DNA of 64,000 nt. It comes from Nocardioides euryhalodurans. GTDB lineage: Bacteria > Actinomycetota > Actinomycetes > Propionibacteriales > Nocardioidaceae. The stretch is from NCBI RefSeq assembly GCF_004564375.1, contig NZ_CP038267.1, positions 2,978,501 through 3,042,500 of the forward strand, read 5' to 3'. This document shows positions 48,609 to 57,945 of this stretch, piece by piece. The notes under the pieces were generated by a model. That model was not told where the DNA came from and ran no database searches. It worked only from the letters and a program-made list of their open reading frames with translations. The translations under genes were made by a program, and so were the position numbers. The number at the start of each line of letters is the position of its first letter. The stretch's first letter is position 1.

Positions 48609-51245
48609 TCAGATCAGCCGCAGGTTGCGAGCCACCGTCAGCGCCTCGCTGCGCCGCCCGACGGCCAGCTTGCCGTAGAGGCTGGAGACGTGGGTCTTCA
48701 CGGTGTTCTCGGAGACGAACAGCGCGGCCGCGATGTCGGCGTACGTCGACCCGCGGGCCAGCTCGTTGAGGACCTCCCGCTCGCGGGGGCTCAGGGGCGG
48801 CCGCACGGTCGCCTCGGTGGGCGTCGACCGCTCGCGCCCGGTCGGCGTGCTCGACGCGATCATCGTGACGTAGTCGGGTCGCTGCGCCGCCGCCTCGTCC
48901 AGCTCGACCGACCACGGCGTGGGCGTGCTCCGGACCAGGGCGCCGAGCAGCGCGCGGATCGGCGTGCCGAGACGGCACCAGCCCATGAAGGGGACCGCGT
49001 TCCGGCGTACCTCCGTCGCCACCGCCGCCTCCCGCAGGTGCTCGAGGGCATCCTCGGTCTGGCCGAGCGCGTCGAGCAGCTGGGCCGCGCAGGCGAGCGC
49101 CAGCGGCCGGGTCGCCGGCTGGGAGTAGGTCGTGTCGGCGGCGGCCCGGACGAACTCGGCCGCCGCGCCCTTGCGGTCACCGGCGAGGTCCCGGGCGAGC
49201 CCCTCGACCAGGGCCGCCTCACCGAGCGCCCCGACCTCGAGCAGCCGGTCGGCGCTGTCGCGCAGGACGTGGGCGTCCGCGGAGAGGTGGGCCAGGAAGG
49301 ACTGCTCGAGCAGCACCACGACGGCCAGGTGGTCGGGCAGGGGCGGGAGGTCCAGGTGTGACTCCAGGGCCCGCTCGGCGTCGATGAGGGCGCTGCGCGC
49401 CAGCGCGAGCCGTGCGACGAGCTCGCGGGTCCAGAACTTCGAGCACAGGTCGGCGGGGTGGATCGGCGCGGAGGGTCCCTGCAGGTGCTCGGGAGGGTCG
49501 AGCGCCGCCAGCCAGGCGTGGTCGAGCACCGCGGGCGCCTCGCAGAGTCGGGCGAGGTGCAGCGCCAGCCGCGCGCGGGCGGGGGTGTGCCGGGCCCGCC
49601 AGTAGGGCATCGCCTCGAGCCTGGCGAGTGCCTCGGTCGCCAGCTCGATGCAGGACTGCTCGTGACCGGCCATGAACTGGGTGACCGCGAGGTGGGACAG
49701 CGCCGCCGCCTCGAGCGCGGGCAGGTCGCGGGTGCGGCACAGCCAGATCGCGGCGGTCAGGTTGACCTCGGCCTCGCCGAGCTCGCCGAGCCAGTTCTGG
49801 GTGACTGCCAGCTCGGTGAGCAGCAGCGGCAGCTCGCTGCCGGCCCGCTCCCGGTCCTCCGCGAGGACCACGCGCTTGGCGTTGCCGACCGCCGCGAACA
49901 TCGGTTCCAGGCCGAGCCGCGCCCGCATCAGCCGCAGCATCGCCAGCTGCGAGGGGTGCTCGGTGGGCAGGTCGGAACGCAGGATCCGGTCCATCCAGTG
50001 GGTGGCCTGCGGGATGTCGCCGGCGAACCAGCGGTTCATCGCCAGGCTGAACCACGTCTCGGGGTGCTCGTCGACGGTGTCGGGGTGCAGCCGGGCGAGG
50101 TCACCGATCCGCTCGCCCCGCCCCTGCGCGGTCAGCGTGACGCCCTCCTCGGCCAGCAGCTCGACGCAGGCATCGAGCGCCCCCACGGCCATGAGCCGGG
50201 GGAGGGCGAACCGGGTGTCCCCGCGGGAGCGGTCCAGCCGGACGGCGTCCACCACCGACTCGCGGGCCCGCTCCACCTCCGCACCGCCGGCCGCGAGCGT
50301 ACGCCGGGCGAGCTCGGTCAGCAGGGGATGGATCCGGTAGGTGACCTCGTCCGCTGCCTCCTGCGGAAGACCTACCGGACCGTCGGGTGTGGCCGGCACC
50401 CGCGAGACGAGCAGGCCGGTCGACTCGAGGTCGGCCAGCAGGTCGCCGGCACCGCGGTCGCGGGACAGCTGGGCGGCGGTCGTGGTCGTGACGACGGGCT
50501 CCGCGGCGAGCGACAGCAGCACGTGCCGCTGGCGTGGGGACAGGCTCTCGAAGACCTCGCGCGCCACCCGGTCGGTGACCGAGGCGCCGCCGGCGCCGAT
50601 CCGGGCGGCCGCCGCCGCCGGGTCCTGTGCGCTCCCGGCGGCCCGGGCGGCGAGCACGGTCGCGGCGCACCATCCCTGGGTCCGCTCGACGAGCGGGTCG
50701 ACGACCGCCGGGTCCGCGGTCCCCGTGTGGGCCTCGATCAGCGAGCGGGCCTCCGCCTCGTCGAGCCGCAGCACGTCACCACGCAGCACGGTGAAGTGAC
50801 CGAGCAGCTCGGGGACCAACCGGGTGACGGGCAGGTCCCAGCGGGCGGCGAGCAGCAGCCGCATCGAGAGCGGGTCCTCGCCGAGCAGGCGGTCGAGCTC
50901 GTGGAGGGAGGACGCCGGCAGGGCGTGGGCGTCGTCGATGACCACCAGGCGAGGGCGTACGCCCTCCCGGTCGCCGCGCGCCTCGCTCAGCAACGACGAC
51001 AGCCGTTCGGGGCGCCAGGTCCGGTCGGCGTGCACCCAGGTGACCTCGCCGGTCTGGCCGGAGTGGTGCAGCCAGCCGCTGATCCCGAGCGTCTTGCCGG
51101 CGCCTGCCGGGGCCACGAGCAGCGTCATCGGACGCTCGCACGCGTCGTCCAGCCGTCGCCACAGGTCTGGCCTGGGCACGTAGACGCGCGGCAGGCGCGG
51201 CAGGGCCGCCTGCCTGGTCCCCGTCGTTCCCGCTCCCCCGGTCAT
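48609..51245 (-). CDS. Large ATP-binding LuxR (LAL / MalT-like) regulator, copy 2
   Basis: An 878-residue regulator. N-terminal ATPase: Walker [12 protein letters not shown] (~residues 44-54) and Walker [11 protein letters not shown] (~100-109). A long helical TPR-like middle follows, then a LuxR HTH at the end: [20 protein letters not shown] then [20 protein letters not shown]. Relative to copy 1 it is shorter at the N-terminus ([20 protein letters not shown]) and belongs to a different LAL subfamily. ATG 51245 is taken. The small protein gene at 51440 is divergent from it. Confidence 0.9.
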   Translation of the reverse strand: MTGGAGTTGTRQAALPRLPRVYVPRPDLWRRLDDACERPMTLLVAPAGAGKTLGISGWLHHSGQTGEVTWVHADRTWRPERLSSLLSEARGDREGVRPRLVVIDDAHALPASSLHELDRLLGEDPLSMRLLLAARWDLPVTRLVPELLGHFTVLRGDVLRLDEAEARSLIEAHTGTADPAVVDPLVERTQGWCAATVLAARAAGSAQDPAAAAARIGAGGASVTDRVAREVFESLSPRQRHVLLSLAAEPVVTTTTAAQLSRDRGAGDLLADLESTGLLVSRVPATPDGPVGLPQEAADEVTYRIHPLLTELARRTLAAGGAEVERARESVVDAVRLDRSRGDTRFALPRLMAVGALDACVELLAEEGVTLTAQGRGERIGDLARLHPDTVDEHPETWFSLAMNRWFAGDIPQATHWMDRILRSDLPTEHPSQLAMLRLMRARLGLEPMFAAVGNAKRVVLAEDRERAGSELPLLLTELAVTQNWLGELGEAEVNLTAAIWLCRTRDLPALEAAALSHLAVTQFMAGHEQSCIELATEALARLEAMPYWRARHTPARARLALHLARLCEAPAVLDHAWLAALDPPEHLQGPSAPIHPADLCSKFWTRELVARLALARSALIDAERALESHLDLPPLPDHLAVVVLLEQSFLAHLSADAHVLRDSADRLLEVGALGEAALVEGLARDLAGDRKGAAAEFVRAAADTTYSQPATRPLALACAAQLLDALGQTEDALEHLREAAVATEVRRNAVPFMGWCRLGTPIRALLGALVRSTPTPWSVELDEAAAQRPDYVTMIASSTPTGRERSTPTEATVRPPLSPREREVLNELARGSTYADIAAALFVSENTVKTHVSSLYGKLAVGRRSEALTVARNLRLI

Positions 51246-51439
51246 GAGGTTCCCTTCGGACGCTGAGCCCCATGTCCTCAAGGGGAAAGTCTCGACCAGC
51301 GCTCGCCTCGGCACAAGGGGTGGTCCGGAGCGCCGACGGTCCGCCCATTTCGGGTGGGGCGTGGCCGGGCCGGTCCTGCCTACCGTGGGTCATGGCCGTC
51401 CACGAGGCGGGAGGAGGGGGACCAGGAGGTGCCCAGGGC

Positions 51440-51643
51440 ATGACCAAGATGCTGATCCGCGTCGACGCCGAGCTGTCCGACGAGCTCGCCGGCGCGTTCC
51501 CCCACCTCGCGGTCCAGCACCACCGCCCGCAGACGACGCTCGTGGGCGACCTCACCGACCAGGAGGAGCTCCAGGGCGTGCTCCAGCTCCTGGCCTCGCT
51601 CGGCATCCAGATCATCGAGGTGGTGACCATCCCGGGAGGCTGA
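51440..51643 (+). CDS. Small conserved protein paired with the LAL regulator, copy 2
   Basis: A 67-residue protein ([56 protein letters not shown]). It shares length, strand/helix pattern and key positions with the 79-residue protein at 31007 (I-R-[IV], T-x-[LV]-x-G-x-[VL]-[TD]-x2-Q, L-x-G-[VL]-L, L-G-[IL]). AGGAGG upstream of 51440 sets the start; an ATG at 51392 gives a longer Gly-rich N-terminus. Divergent from the LAL regulator (194 nt apart). Function unknown. Confidence 0.72.
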   Translation: MTKMLIRVDAELSDELAGAFPHLAVQHHRPQTTLVGDLTDQEELQGVLQLLASLGIQIIEVVTIPGG

Positions 51644-51671
51644 GTCACCCGGTGGTCGTCGGACCTTCACC

Positions 51672-51698
51672 TGCCCGCCATCCGGACTGTGGCGGGCA
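51672..51698 (+). terminator. Terminator after the small LAL-partner gene
   Basis: TGCCCGCCA, 9-nt loop, TGGCGGGCA: a perfect 9-bp stem 29 nt after the stop, followed by TGCTTCATTT. Confidence 0.65.
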
Positions 51699-51723
51699 TG
51701 CTTCATTTCGCGGTCCGTGTTGG

Positions 51724-51902
51724 TAGGCTCGGTGTTGCAGAAGGTGCAAGTTCCAGATGGTCTGACGCCAGCGGAGTTTGTGATCCAACGGCGTTTCTTC
51801 GGGTGTGTCTGCCAGTCACGCAAGACGGAGCGACGTGTCACCGCATCTGATGCGGGTCGTCGAAGTGGCGACTCTCGTTCCGATAACAGGAGTATCGAGC
51901 AC
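51724..51902 (+). promoter_or_regulatory. Putative promoter and long 5' leader of the cold shock gene
   Basis: TAGGCT (TANNNT -10) at 51724-51729 would start transcription near 51736, leaving a ~165-nt untranslated leader before the ATG at 51903. Long structured leaders are typical of cspA-type mRNAs, where they control translation at low temperature. No -35 match is strong. ACAGGAGTA near 51889 provides the ribosome binding site. Confidence 0.45.
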
Positions 51903-52106
51903 ATGGCTCAAGGCACCGTGAAGTGGTTCAACGCCGAGAAGGGTTTCGGCTTCATTGCGCAGGAGGACGGCGGCGACGACGTCTTCGTGCACTACTCGGC
52001 GATCCAGTCGCAGGGCTACAAGTCCCTCGACGAGAACCAGAAGGTCGAGTTCGACGTCACCCAGGGCCCCAAGGGCCCGCAGGCGGAGAACGTTCGCGCC
52101 CTCTGA
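51903..52106 (+). CDS. Cold shock protein (CspA family)
   Basis: A 67-residue OB-fold nucleic-acid chaperone: [20 protein letters not shown] carries RNP1 (KGFGFI) and [19 protein letters not shown] carries RNP2 (VFVHY). It ends [11 protein letters not shown], as usual for actinobacterial Csp. It binds single-stranded RNA/DNA and melts secondary structure. Monocistronic, with its own leader and terminator. ATG 51903. Confidence 0.95.
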   Translation: MAQGTVKWFNAEKGFGFIAQEDGGDDVFVHYSAIQSQGYKSLDENQKVEFDVTQGPKGPQAENVRAL

Positions 52107-52129
52107 TCATCTTCTGATCAGACCTTCGA

Positions 52130-52159
52130 CGAGGCCCCACCCGCGAGGGTGGGGCCTCG
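52130..52159 (+). terminator. Terminator of the cold shock gene
   Basis: A 13-bp perfect stem CGAGGCCCCACCC / GGGTGGGGCCTCG with loop GCGA, 23 nt after the stop, followed by TTGCG. Confidence 0.85.
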
Positions 52160-52292
52160 TTGCGTCCGGAGCCGTCCGTGATTTTCCGGTGGAGGCGGTC
52201 CGCTCCGACCCGCGACCCGGCACAATGGGTCGTGGGGATGATCTCCGGGCACGAACCGGGGCCGTCGAAGACTGCTGTCAGGGAGGGGGTGG

Positions 52293-52451
52293 GTGTCCGT
52301 GCACGACCAGTTCGACGTGTCGCTCGAGGACGGCGACCTGCTGGGCGAGGTGGAGCTGACCACCAACCTCATCATCGCCGCCAGTGAGTCCGACGAGCAC
52401 CTGAGTGCTGCGGAGATCGACCGCATCCTCGGCGTACGCCCCCGCGGCTGA
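52293..52451 (+). CDS. Small conserved hypothetical protein
   Basis: A 52-residue acidic protein: FDVSLEDGDLLGEVELTTNL IIAASESDEHLSAAEIDRIL in two parts, ending GVRPRG. The pattern E-V-E-L-T-T-x-L-I-[IV]-A-A and the final helix AAEIDRILGV recur in short actinobacterial proteins of unknown role. GGGAGGGG precedes the GTG at 52293; a second GTG at 52299 is a possible start. Confidence 0.6.
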   Translation: MSVHDQFDVSLEDGDLLGEVELTTNLIIAASESDEHLSAAEIDRILGVRPRG

Positions 52452-52454
52452 GGG

Positions 52455-53504
52455 TCAGCAGGTCGCGAAGAGCACCGGACCGCTGGTGAGGTCCGAGAGC
52501 ACGTAGCTCCCCTCGACGGGGTCGAGCTCCATGGTCACGACCTCGCCCTCTGCGGCCACCCGGCCCAGCCGGAACCGGTCGCCGAACTCACCGCCCTGCC
52601 CCGGCGCGGGTCCGGCGGCCAGGGCCGCCCTGCTGTCGGCGTCGGCCCGCGCCTGGTCCTCGGTCTCCAACGACATCGCGACACGCACGTCGCGGTCGGG
52701 GAGCAGCCCCATGGCGAAGCCGGTGAGCGGGTTGACCTCGCCGGCCGCCTCCACCAGCTGGTCGGCCTGGTCCTGGTCGGCCGGCCCGGCGTTGCCCATC
52801 GAGAGCGAGCTGCACGCGACGTCGGCGTCGTAGACCGCGGCAGCGAGCGGGGTGCCGACCGCCTCGACGACCTCGTCGAGCCCGGACACCGCGTCGGCCT
52901 CCCCGGTCACCGACTCCATGGCTCGCTCGGCGTAGTCACCGGTGTCGGAGGCGACCACCACCCCCTGGTCGGCGTCGAGGGCGAGGTACTGGAGCTCGGG
53001 GGTCAGCGTGCCGATCGCCGGCAGCAGGTCGGCGCCGCCCCGCCAGGTGCCGCCCTCCTCGTCGGGTGGCGTGTAGCCCAGCTCCTCGAGCCCGTCGGCG
53101 AGGGCGTCGGTGTCGGCGTCCTCGGGGAGCTTCATCAGCACGGCCGCGCCGTCGGGTGACTGGGTGAAGAGCTCCCACTCGAGCGTGGCGGGTGAGAAGC
53201 CGTACTCCGCCTGCATCGTCTCGGCGGACTCGACCAACGAGGACATCGGGGACAGGTCGGCGTCGTAGGCGTCGTCCAGGAAGGTCGCCAGCTCCCCGGT
53301 GCCCGAGGAGCCGGACAGGCCGCCCGCACCGAGCTCCCGGCGTACGCCGGCCCAGTCGGTCCACGTCAGCCGTTGGGACCCTTCGGGGGCCAGGGCGACG
53401 GCCCGCTGCAGGTCGGTCTGCTGCGAGGACCGCCACCAGAGCACGCCGCCGGCCACCAGCACGACCACGAGCCCGGCGACGACCACGGCCGGCCACCGCT
53501 TCAC
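52455..53504 (-). CDS. Hypothetical membrane-anchored exported protein
   Basis: A 349-residue protein: one N-terminal membrane anchor (AVVVAGLVVVLVAGGVLWWR) and a large extracytoplasmic acidic part (YGFSPATLEWELFTQSPDGA; LEELGYTPPDEEGGTWRGG; SDTGDYAERAMESVTGEADA). No catalytic signature is seen. Similar proteins without a name are found in Nocardioides and relatives. It begins 56 nt from the divergent NUDIX gene. Confidence 0.6.
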   Translation of the reverse strand: MKRWPAVVVAGLVVVLVAGGVLWWRSSQQTDLQRAVALAPEGSQRLTWTDWAGVRRELGAGGLSGSSGTGELATFLDDAYDADLSPMSSLVESAETMQAEYGFSPATLEWELFTQSPDGAAVLMKLPEDADTDALADGLEELGYTPPDEEGGTWRGGADLLPAIGTLTPELQYLALDADQGVVVASDTGDYAERAMESVTGEADAVSGLDEVVEAVGTPLAAAVYDADVACSSLSMGNAGPADQDQADQLVEAAGEVNPLTGFAMGLLPDRDVRVAMSLETEDQARADADSRAALAAGPAPGQGGEFGDRFRLGRVAAEGEVVTMELDPVEGSYVLSDLTSGPVLFATC

Positions 53505-53560
53505 GTGCTCACCTCTGATCGGGTCTCCTGTTCGGGCTCGGGTGGTGTGAGACTAACCCC

Positions 53561-54427
53561 ATGCCACAGCGCAGGGACGTGGTCGCCGCGGGCGCCGTCG
53601 TCTTCCGACCGGGTCGTGAGGTGCTGCTGGTGCACCGTCCCCGCTACGACGACTGGTCCTTCCCCAAGGGCAAGCTCGACCCGGGTGAGCACTGCGCGGT
53701 CGCGGCGGTGCGCGAGGTCGCCGAGGAGACCGGCGTGCACGTCCGGCTCGGACCCCCGCTGTCGCACCAGCGCTACGCCACCGGCTCGCGGTGGAAGACC
53801 GTCCACTACTGGGTCGGCTGGCCGGTGGGTGACGACGACGTCGAGTCCTACCTCGTCAACGACGAGATCGACGAGGTGGTCTGGCTGCCCTACGACGAGG
53901 CGATGGCGCGGTTGAGCTACGCGCACGACCGGGCCACCCTCGAGGAGGCCAAGCGGCTGCGGAAGAAGACCCGCGCGCTCGTCGTGCTCCGCCACGGGAA
54001 GGCCCGCTCGCGCAAGTCGTGGGGTCGCAAGCGCCCGGACACCGAGCGTCCGCTGATCTCGCTCGGGCACGACCAGGCGCAGCGGCTGGTAGCCCTGCTC
54101 GCGGTGTGGGACGCCACCCGGGTGGTGAGCTCGTCGGCGACCCGGTGCGTGCAGACCGTCCAGCCGTACGTCGACAGCACCGGCTGGGAGCTGGAGGAGT
54201 CCGACGGGCTGACCGAGGAGCAGGCGACGCCGAAGTCCGTGGGCAAGGTGGTCGCGCGCCTGGTCGACGGCTCCGCCGGTGCCGTGCTCTGCACCCACCG
54301 CCCGGTGCTGCCGATGGTGCTCGACGCGGTCGGGCTGCCCGTGACCGGGCTCGAGCCGGGCGGGGTGCTCGTCGTCCACCATCGCAAGGGCGTCGTCGTG
54401 GCTGCGGAGGTCCACGCACGGCCCTGA
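53561..54427 (+). CDS. NUDIX hydrolase-histidine phosphatase fusion (MutT1-like)
   Basis: A 288-residue two-domain protein like mycobacterial MutT1. The NUDIX domain (~1-135) has the box G-x5-E-x7-R-E-x2-E-E in the segment GEHCAVAAVREVAEETG after DWSFPKGKLDP. The second domain (~140-288) is a histidine phosphatase: VVLRHGKARSRKSW (RHG), then SSSATRCVQTVQPY and AVLCTHRPVLPM. MutT1 enzymes hydrolyse 8-oxo-(d)GTP and Ap(n)A, and the phosphatase half completes the conversion to monophosphate. Confidence 0.9.
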   Translation: MPQRRDVVAAGAVVFRPGREVLLVHRPRYDDWSFPKGKLDPGEHCAVAAVREVAEETGVHVRLGPPLSHQRYATGSRWKTVHYWVGWPVGDDDVESYLVNDEIDEVVWLPYDEAMARLSYAHDRATLEEAKRLRKKTRALVVLRHGKARSRKSWGRKRPDTERPLISLGHDQAQRLVALLAVWDATRVVSSSATRCVQTVQPYVDSTGWELEESDGLTEEQATPKSVGKVVARLVDGSAGAVLCTHRPVLPMVLDAVGLPVTGLEPGGVLVVHHRKGVVVAAEVHARP

Positions 54428-54436
54428 GGTGGTGCG

Positions 54437-55288
54437 TCAGCGGACGGTGCTGCGGCGCTCCAGAAGGACCGTGTCGCGCCACTCGCCGTCGAGCTGGGCG
54501 ATCCGGCTGCGGACGGCGAGGGTGCGGTAGCCGGCGGAGTGGTGCAGTGCCAGGCTGGCGCGGTTCTCCGGGAAGATCGAGGTCTGCAACGTCCAGAGGC
54601 CCCCGGCGTCGGCCTGGTTGACCTGGGTGTGGAGCAGCGACTTGCCCACACCACGATCCCGCGCCGACTCCGCGACGTAGACGGTCGACTCCGCGACCCC
54701 GGCGTAGCACTCCCGCTGGGAGGTCGGGCTGAGGGCGGTCCACCCGACCACCTGACCCTCGCGGATGGCGACCCACGCGTGCCCCGGCAGCCACCGGGCG
54801 CGGAGCTGGCGGACCGTGGGCACCCGGGTCTCGAAGGTGGCCTGCCGGGTGGCGATGCCTTGGGCATAGATGTCGAGGACCGCGGGCATGTGGTCGTCCG
54901 AGGTCGCCTCGACCACGACGTCCGCCGGCAGGTCCGCCGGGCAGCAGGGGAGCTCGGCGAGCGTGCCCATGACGACGTCGGCGGCGTGCGGCAGCCCGGT
55001 GCAGCAGGCCTGGTTGACGGTCACGACACTGCTCGTGCCGACCTTCTCGACCAGCACGAAGCCCACCTCGGCGAGCTTGCGGACGTGGTGGGAGCACGTG
55101 GACTGGCTGATGCCGAGCCGGTCGGCGAGGTCACCGACGCGCAGCGAGCCGGTGGGGCTGGTCGCCACCGTGTGGAGCAGCCGCACCCGGGTGGCGTCGG
55201 ACAGGGTGGCGAACCACTCGGCGTACGTCTGGGCGGCGTCGCCGCTGAGTCCGGTCCTGGTCGCGGGAGGCGTCGTCACCGTGGTCAT
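54437..55288 (-). CDS. ArsR-family repressor fused to a GNAT acetyltransferase (ArsN1-like)
   Basis: A 283-residue fusion. N-terminal ArsR HTH (~15-110): DAAQTYAEWFATLSDATRVR, then VGDLADRLGISQSTCSHHVR; a Cys pair in NQACCTG is a candidate metalloid site. C-terminal GNAT (~125-283): VVVEATSDDHMPAVLDIYAQ, WTALSPTSQRECYAGVAEST, YVAESARDRGVGKSLLHTQV, FPENRASLALHHSAGYR. This acetyltransferase resembles phosphinothricin/arsinothricin N-acetyltransferases; in an ars island ArsN1 detoxifying arsinothricin is the likely role. ATG 55288. Divergent from the flavoprotein gene at 55384. Confidence 0.85.
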   Translation of the reverse strand: MTTVTTPPATRTGLSGDAAQTYAEWFATLSDATRVRLLHTVATSPTGSLRVGDLADRLGISQSTCSHHVRKLAEVGFVLVEKVGTSSVVTVNQACCTGLPHAADVVMGTLAELPCCPADLPADVVVEATSDDHMPAVLDIYAQGIATRQATFETRVPTVRQLRARWLPGHAWVAIREGQVVGWTALSPTSQRECYAGVAESTVYVAESARDRGVGKSLLHTQVNQADAGGLWTLQTSIFPENRASLALHHSAGYRTLAVRSRIAQLDGEWRDTVLLERRSTVR

Positions 55289-55301
55289 GGCACACACTCT
55301 A

Positions 55302-55319
55302 CATCGACAGCGATCGATG
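55302..55319. promoter_or_regulatory. ArsR operator, site 1
   Basis: CATCGA-N6-TCGATG: a perfect hyphenated palindrome, 14 nt upstream of the ArsR-GNAT start, the expected autoregulatory position. Confidence 0.65.
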
Positions 55320-55327
55320 GTTGCTTT

Positions 55328-55345
55328 CATCGATCCGGCTCGATA
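55328..55345. promoter_or_regulatory. ArsR operator, site 2
   Basis: CATCGA-N6-TCGATA: same half-sites and spacing as site 1, 26 nt away, nearer the divergent flavoprotein gene. One protein could control both directions. Confidence 0.6.
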
Positions 55346-55383
55346 CTCTGTCGATCGACGCCCATCGATCCAAGGAGACAGTC

Positions 55384-56703
55384 ATGGTGCACCCCGTCGT
55401 CGTCATCGGTGCCGGCCCGATCGGCCTCGCCGCCGCGGCCCACGCCCGGTCCCGCGGCCTGCGCGCCGTCGTGCTGGAGGCGGGCGCCGGTGCCGGCGCG
55501 TCGGTCCGGGAGTGGGGGCACGTCCGTCTCTTCTCGCCGTGGTCGGAGCTGCTGGACCCTGTCTCCGTCGCGCTGCTCGAGCCCACCGGCTGGGTCGCGC
55601 CGGCAGCCGACTCCTACCCGACCGGGGACGAGTGGGTCGAGCGCTACCTCGAGCCGCTGGCCGCGGCGCTCGGCGACGAGGCGTCGGTCGAGCTGCGCTT
55701 CAGGCACCGCGTCACCGGCGTCGCCCGCCAGGGACGCGACGTGATGGTCGACGCCGGCCGCGAGAGCGAGCCGTTCGTCGTCCACGTCACCACCCCGGAG
55801 GGGCCCGCGCGGTTCCTCGCGAGCGCTGTCGTGGACGCCTCGGGCACGTGGACCGGGCCGAACCCCCTGGGGGCCGACGGCTACCCCGCCGACGGGGAGC
55901 ACGAGCACGCGGAGCACATCCACCACGGGATGCCCGACGTGGACGACCCTGCCGTCCGGGACCGCTACGCCGGGCGCCACGTCGTCGTGGCCGGCACCGG
56001 AGCCTCCGCCCAGAACGCCCTCGTCGCCCTGGCCAGGCTCGCCGTCGACCACCCCGACACGCGGGTCACCTGGCTCGTGCGCCGGGCCGCGGCCACCTTC
56101 GGCGGCGGGGACAACGACCAGCTGGCGGAGCGCGGCGCGCTCGGGCGGCGGGCGCAGGCGGTCGCGGAGTCCTCGGTGGTCACGATCCGCAACGGCTTCC
56201 GTACGACCGCCGTCCGCGAGGCAGCCGGGCGCCTCGCGATCGAGTCGGTCGACGGCCAGGTCGTGACCGACGTCGACGAGGTCGTGGTCGTGACCGGCTT
56301 CCGGCCCGACCTGGGCTTCGTCTCCGAGGTCCGCCTCGACCTCGACCCGGTCCTCCAGGCGCCGCGGGCGCTGGCACCGCTGATCGACCCCAACGTGCAC
56401 TCGTGCGGCACCGTCTACCCCCACGGGGCGCGGGAGCTGGCGCATCCGGAGCAGGGCTTCTACCTTGCCGGGATGAAGTCGTACGGACGGGCGCCGTCGT
56501 TCCTGACATTGACCGGCTTCGAGCAGGTCCGCAGCATCGTCGCGGCCATCGACGGCGACACCGAGGCGGCCGAGCGGGTCGAGCTGGTGCTGCCGGAGAC
56601 CGGGGTGTGCGGCGGGGCGGGGCAGTTCGACGAGCCGGAGGCCGCGGGTGGCTGCTGCGGCACGTCGGTCGAGACCGAGCTGCTCACCATCTCCTCGCGC
56701 TGA
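55384..56703 (+). CDS. FAD/NAD(P)-dependent oxidoreductase of the arsenic island
   Basis: A 439-residue flavoprotein: VVVIGAGPIGLAAAAHARSR (FAD motif), WGHVRLFSPWSELLDPVSVA (monooxygenase-like), VVDASGTWTGPN, a second dinucleotide motif HVVVAGTGASAQNALVALAR, and FATAVTGFRPD-like VVVTGFRPDLGF. The C-terminus is Cys-rich (VCGGAGQF, GGCCGTS), which could bind As(III). It resembles FMO-like enzymes in ars operons. ATG 55384 follows AAGGAG. Its stop is 6 nt before the MFS start. Confidence 0.8.
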   Translation: MVHPVVVIGAGPIGLAAAAHARSRGLRAVVLEAGAGAGASVREWGHVRLFSPWSELLDPVSVALLEPTGWVAPAADSYPTGDEWVERYLEPLAAALGDEASVELRFRHRVTGVARQGRDVMVDAGRESEPFVVHVTTPEGPARFLASAVVDASGTWTGPNPLGADGYPADGEHEHAEHIHHGMPDVDDPAVRDRYAGRHVVVAGTGASAQNALVALARLAVDHPDTRVTWLVRRAAATFGGGDNDQLAERGALGRRAQAVAESSVVTIRNGFRTTAVREAAGRLAIESVDGQVVTDVDEVVVVTGFRPDLGFVSEVRLDLDPVLQAPRALAPLIDPNVHSCGTVYPHGARELAHPEQGFYLAGMKSYGRAPSFLTLTGFEQVRSIVAAIDGDTEAAERVELVLPETGVCGGAGQFDEPEAAGGCCGTSVETELLTISSR

Positions 56704-56708
56704 GCGCC

Positions 56709-57935
56709 TTGCCGATCGCCGCCACGAGCACGCTGCCGTCCGGGCTCGACAGAGCCGGCCGGCGGCGGGTGACCGCGGTCCTGTGCCTCACGCAGGTGAC
56801 CGGGTGGGGCGTGCTCTTCTACGCGTTCCCGGTCCTCGCGCCGACCATCGCCGAGGACACCGGCTGGGCGACGTCCGCGGTCATCGCGGCCTTCACCGTC
56901 GCCCAGCTGGTGTCGGCTGCGGTCGGGATCTGGGTGGGGCGCCGGATCGACCGGCACGGTCCGCGTGCCGTGATGACGACCGGGTCCCTCCTCGCCACCG
57001 TCGCCGTCCTGCTCGTCGCGTCGTCGTCGTCCCTGCCGTGGTTCGTCGCGGCGTGGGTCCTGGCCGGGACGGCGATGTCGGCCGTCCTCTACCCACCGGC
57101 GTTCGCCGCCGTCACCCGGTGGCACGACGCGCACGACCGGCTGCGCGCGCTGACGGTGCTGACCATCGCCGGAGGTCTGGCCAGCACCGTGTTCGCCCCG
57201 CTCACGGCGTCGCTGCTCGGCGAGCTCGGCTGGCGGACGACGTACGTCGTGCTCGCGGTCGTGCTGGCCGCCCTGACGGTGCCCGCCCACCTGTGGGGCC
57301 TGCGGGGGCCGTGGCCCGCTGCGCCGGCGGGCCGGGACGAATCCGGCACGGTCCCCCGGGAGGTCGTCACCAGCCGGGCCTTCGTGGCGCTCGCGGTCGC
57401 GTTCACGCTGACCGCCCTCTCGGCGTTCGCCGTGATCGTCAACCTGGTTCCCCTCCTGGCCGAGCGGGGCATCGGCCTCGCGACCGCCGGCCTCGTCCTC
57501 GGCCTCGGTGGGCTGGGACAGGTCGCCGGGCGCCTCGGCTTCGGCCTGCTCCGCAGCCGGCTCGGCGGCCGGGGGACGACCGTCCTCGTCCTCGCCCTGC
57601 TCGCGGCCACGACCGCGCTCCTCGGTGTCGTGGACTCCCTGGCGCTGGTCGTCGTCGCCGGCCTGCTGGCCGGGATCGGCCGGGGGATCTTCACGCTGCT
57701 CCAGGCGACGGCCGTGACCGAGCGGTGGGGAGGCCGTCACTACGGACACCTCAACGGCGTGCTCACCGCCCCCGCGACGGTCGCGATCGCCCTGGCGCCG
57801 TGGGTGGGCGCCTCCCTGGCGGGACTGCTCGGCAGCTACTCCGCTGCCTTCCTGGTGCTGGCGGCGGTCAACGGCCTGGCCGCCGTGGTGTGCCTGGCGT
57901 CCTACCCACGCCGGGACCCGGTCGGCACCGGGTGA
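56709..57935 (+). CDS. MFS transporter of the arsenic island
   Basis: A 408-residue major facilitator with twelve helices: VLCLTQVTGWGVLFYAFPVL (helix 1), motif A GIWVGRRIDRHGPRAVM, and a second half beginning FVALAVAFTLTALSAFAVIV. Such MFS proteins in ars clusters may export organoarsenicals or arsenite conjugates. The start is uncertain: TTG 56709 is used, GTG 56769 begins right at helix 1, and CTG 56700 would overlap the previous stop. Confidence 0.8.
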   Translation: MPIAATSTLPSGLDRAGRRRVTAVLCLTQVTGWGVLFYAFPVLAPTIAEDTGWATSAVIAAFTVAQLVSAAVGIWVGRRIDRHGPRAVMTTGSLLATVAVLLVASSSSLPWFVAAWVLAGTAMSAVLYPPAFAAVTRWHDAHDRLRALTVLTIAGGLASTVFAPLTASLLGELGWRTTYVVLAVVLAALTVPAHLWGLRGPWPAAPAGRDESGTVPREVVTSRAFVALAVAFTLTALSAFAVIVNLVPLLAERGIGLATAGLVLGLGGLGQVAGRLGFGLLRSRLGGRGTTVLVLALLAATTALLGVVDSLALVVVAGLLAGIGRGIFTLLQATAVTERWGGRHYGHLNGVLTAPATVAIALAPWVGASLAGLLGSYSAAFLVLAAVNGLAAVVCLASYPRRDPVGTG

Positions 57936-57945
57936 TCCGACGCCT

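Noticed and set aside
49458-51266. A 602-codon plus-strand frame
   Set aside because: Complement of the second LAL regulator; no recognisable domain.
54870-57935. A single 1021-codon plus-strand open frame
   Set aside because: Only its last ~400 codons (the MFS transporter) are protein-like; the rest runs antisense to the ArsR-GNAT gene and out of frame with the flavoprotein.
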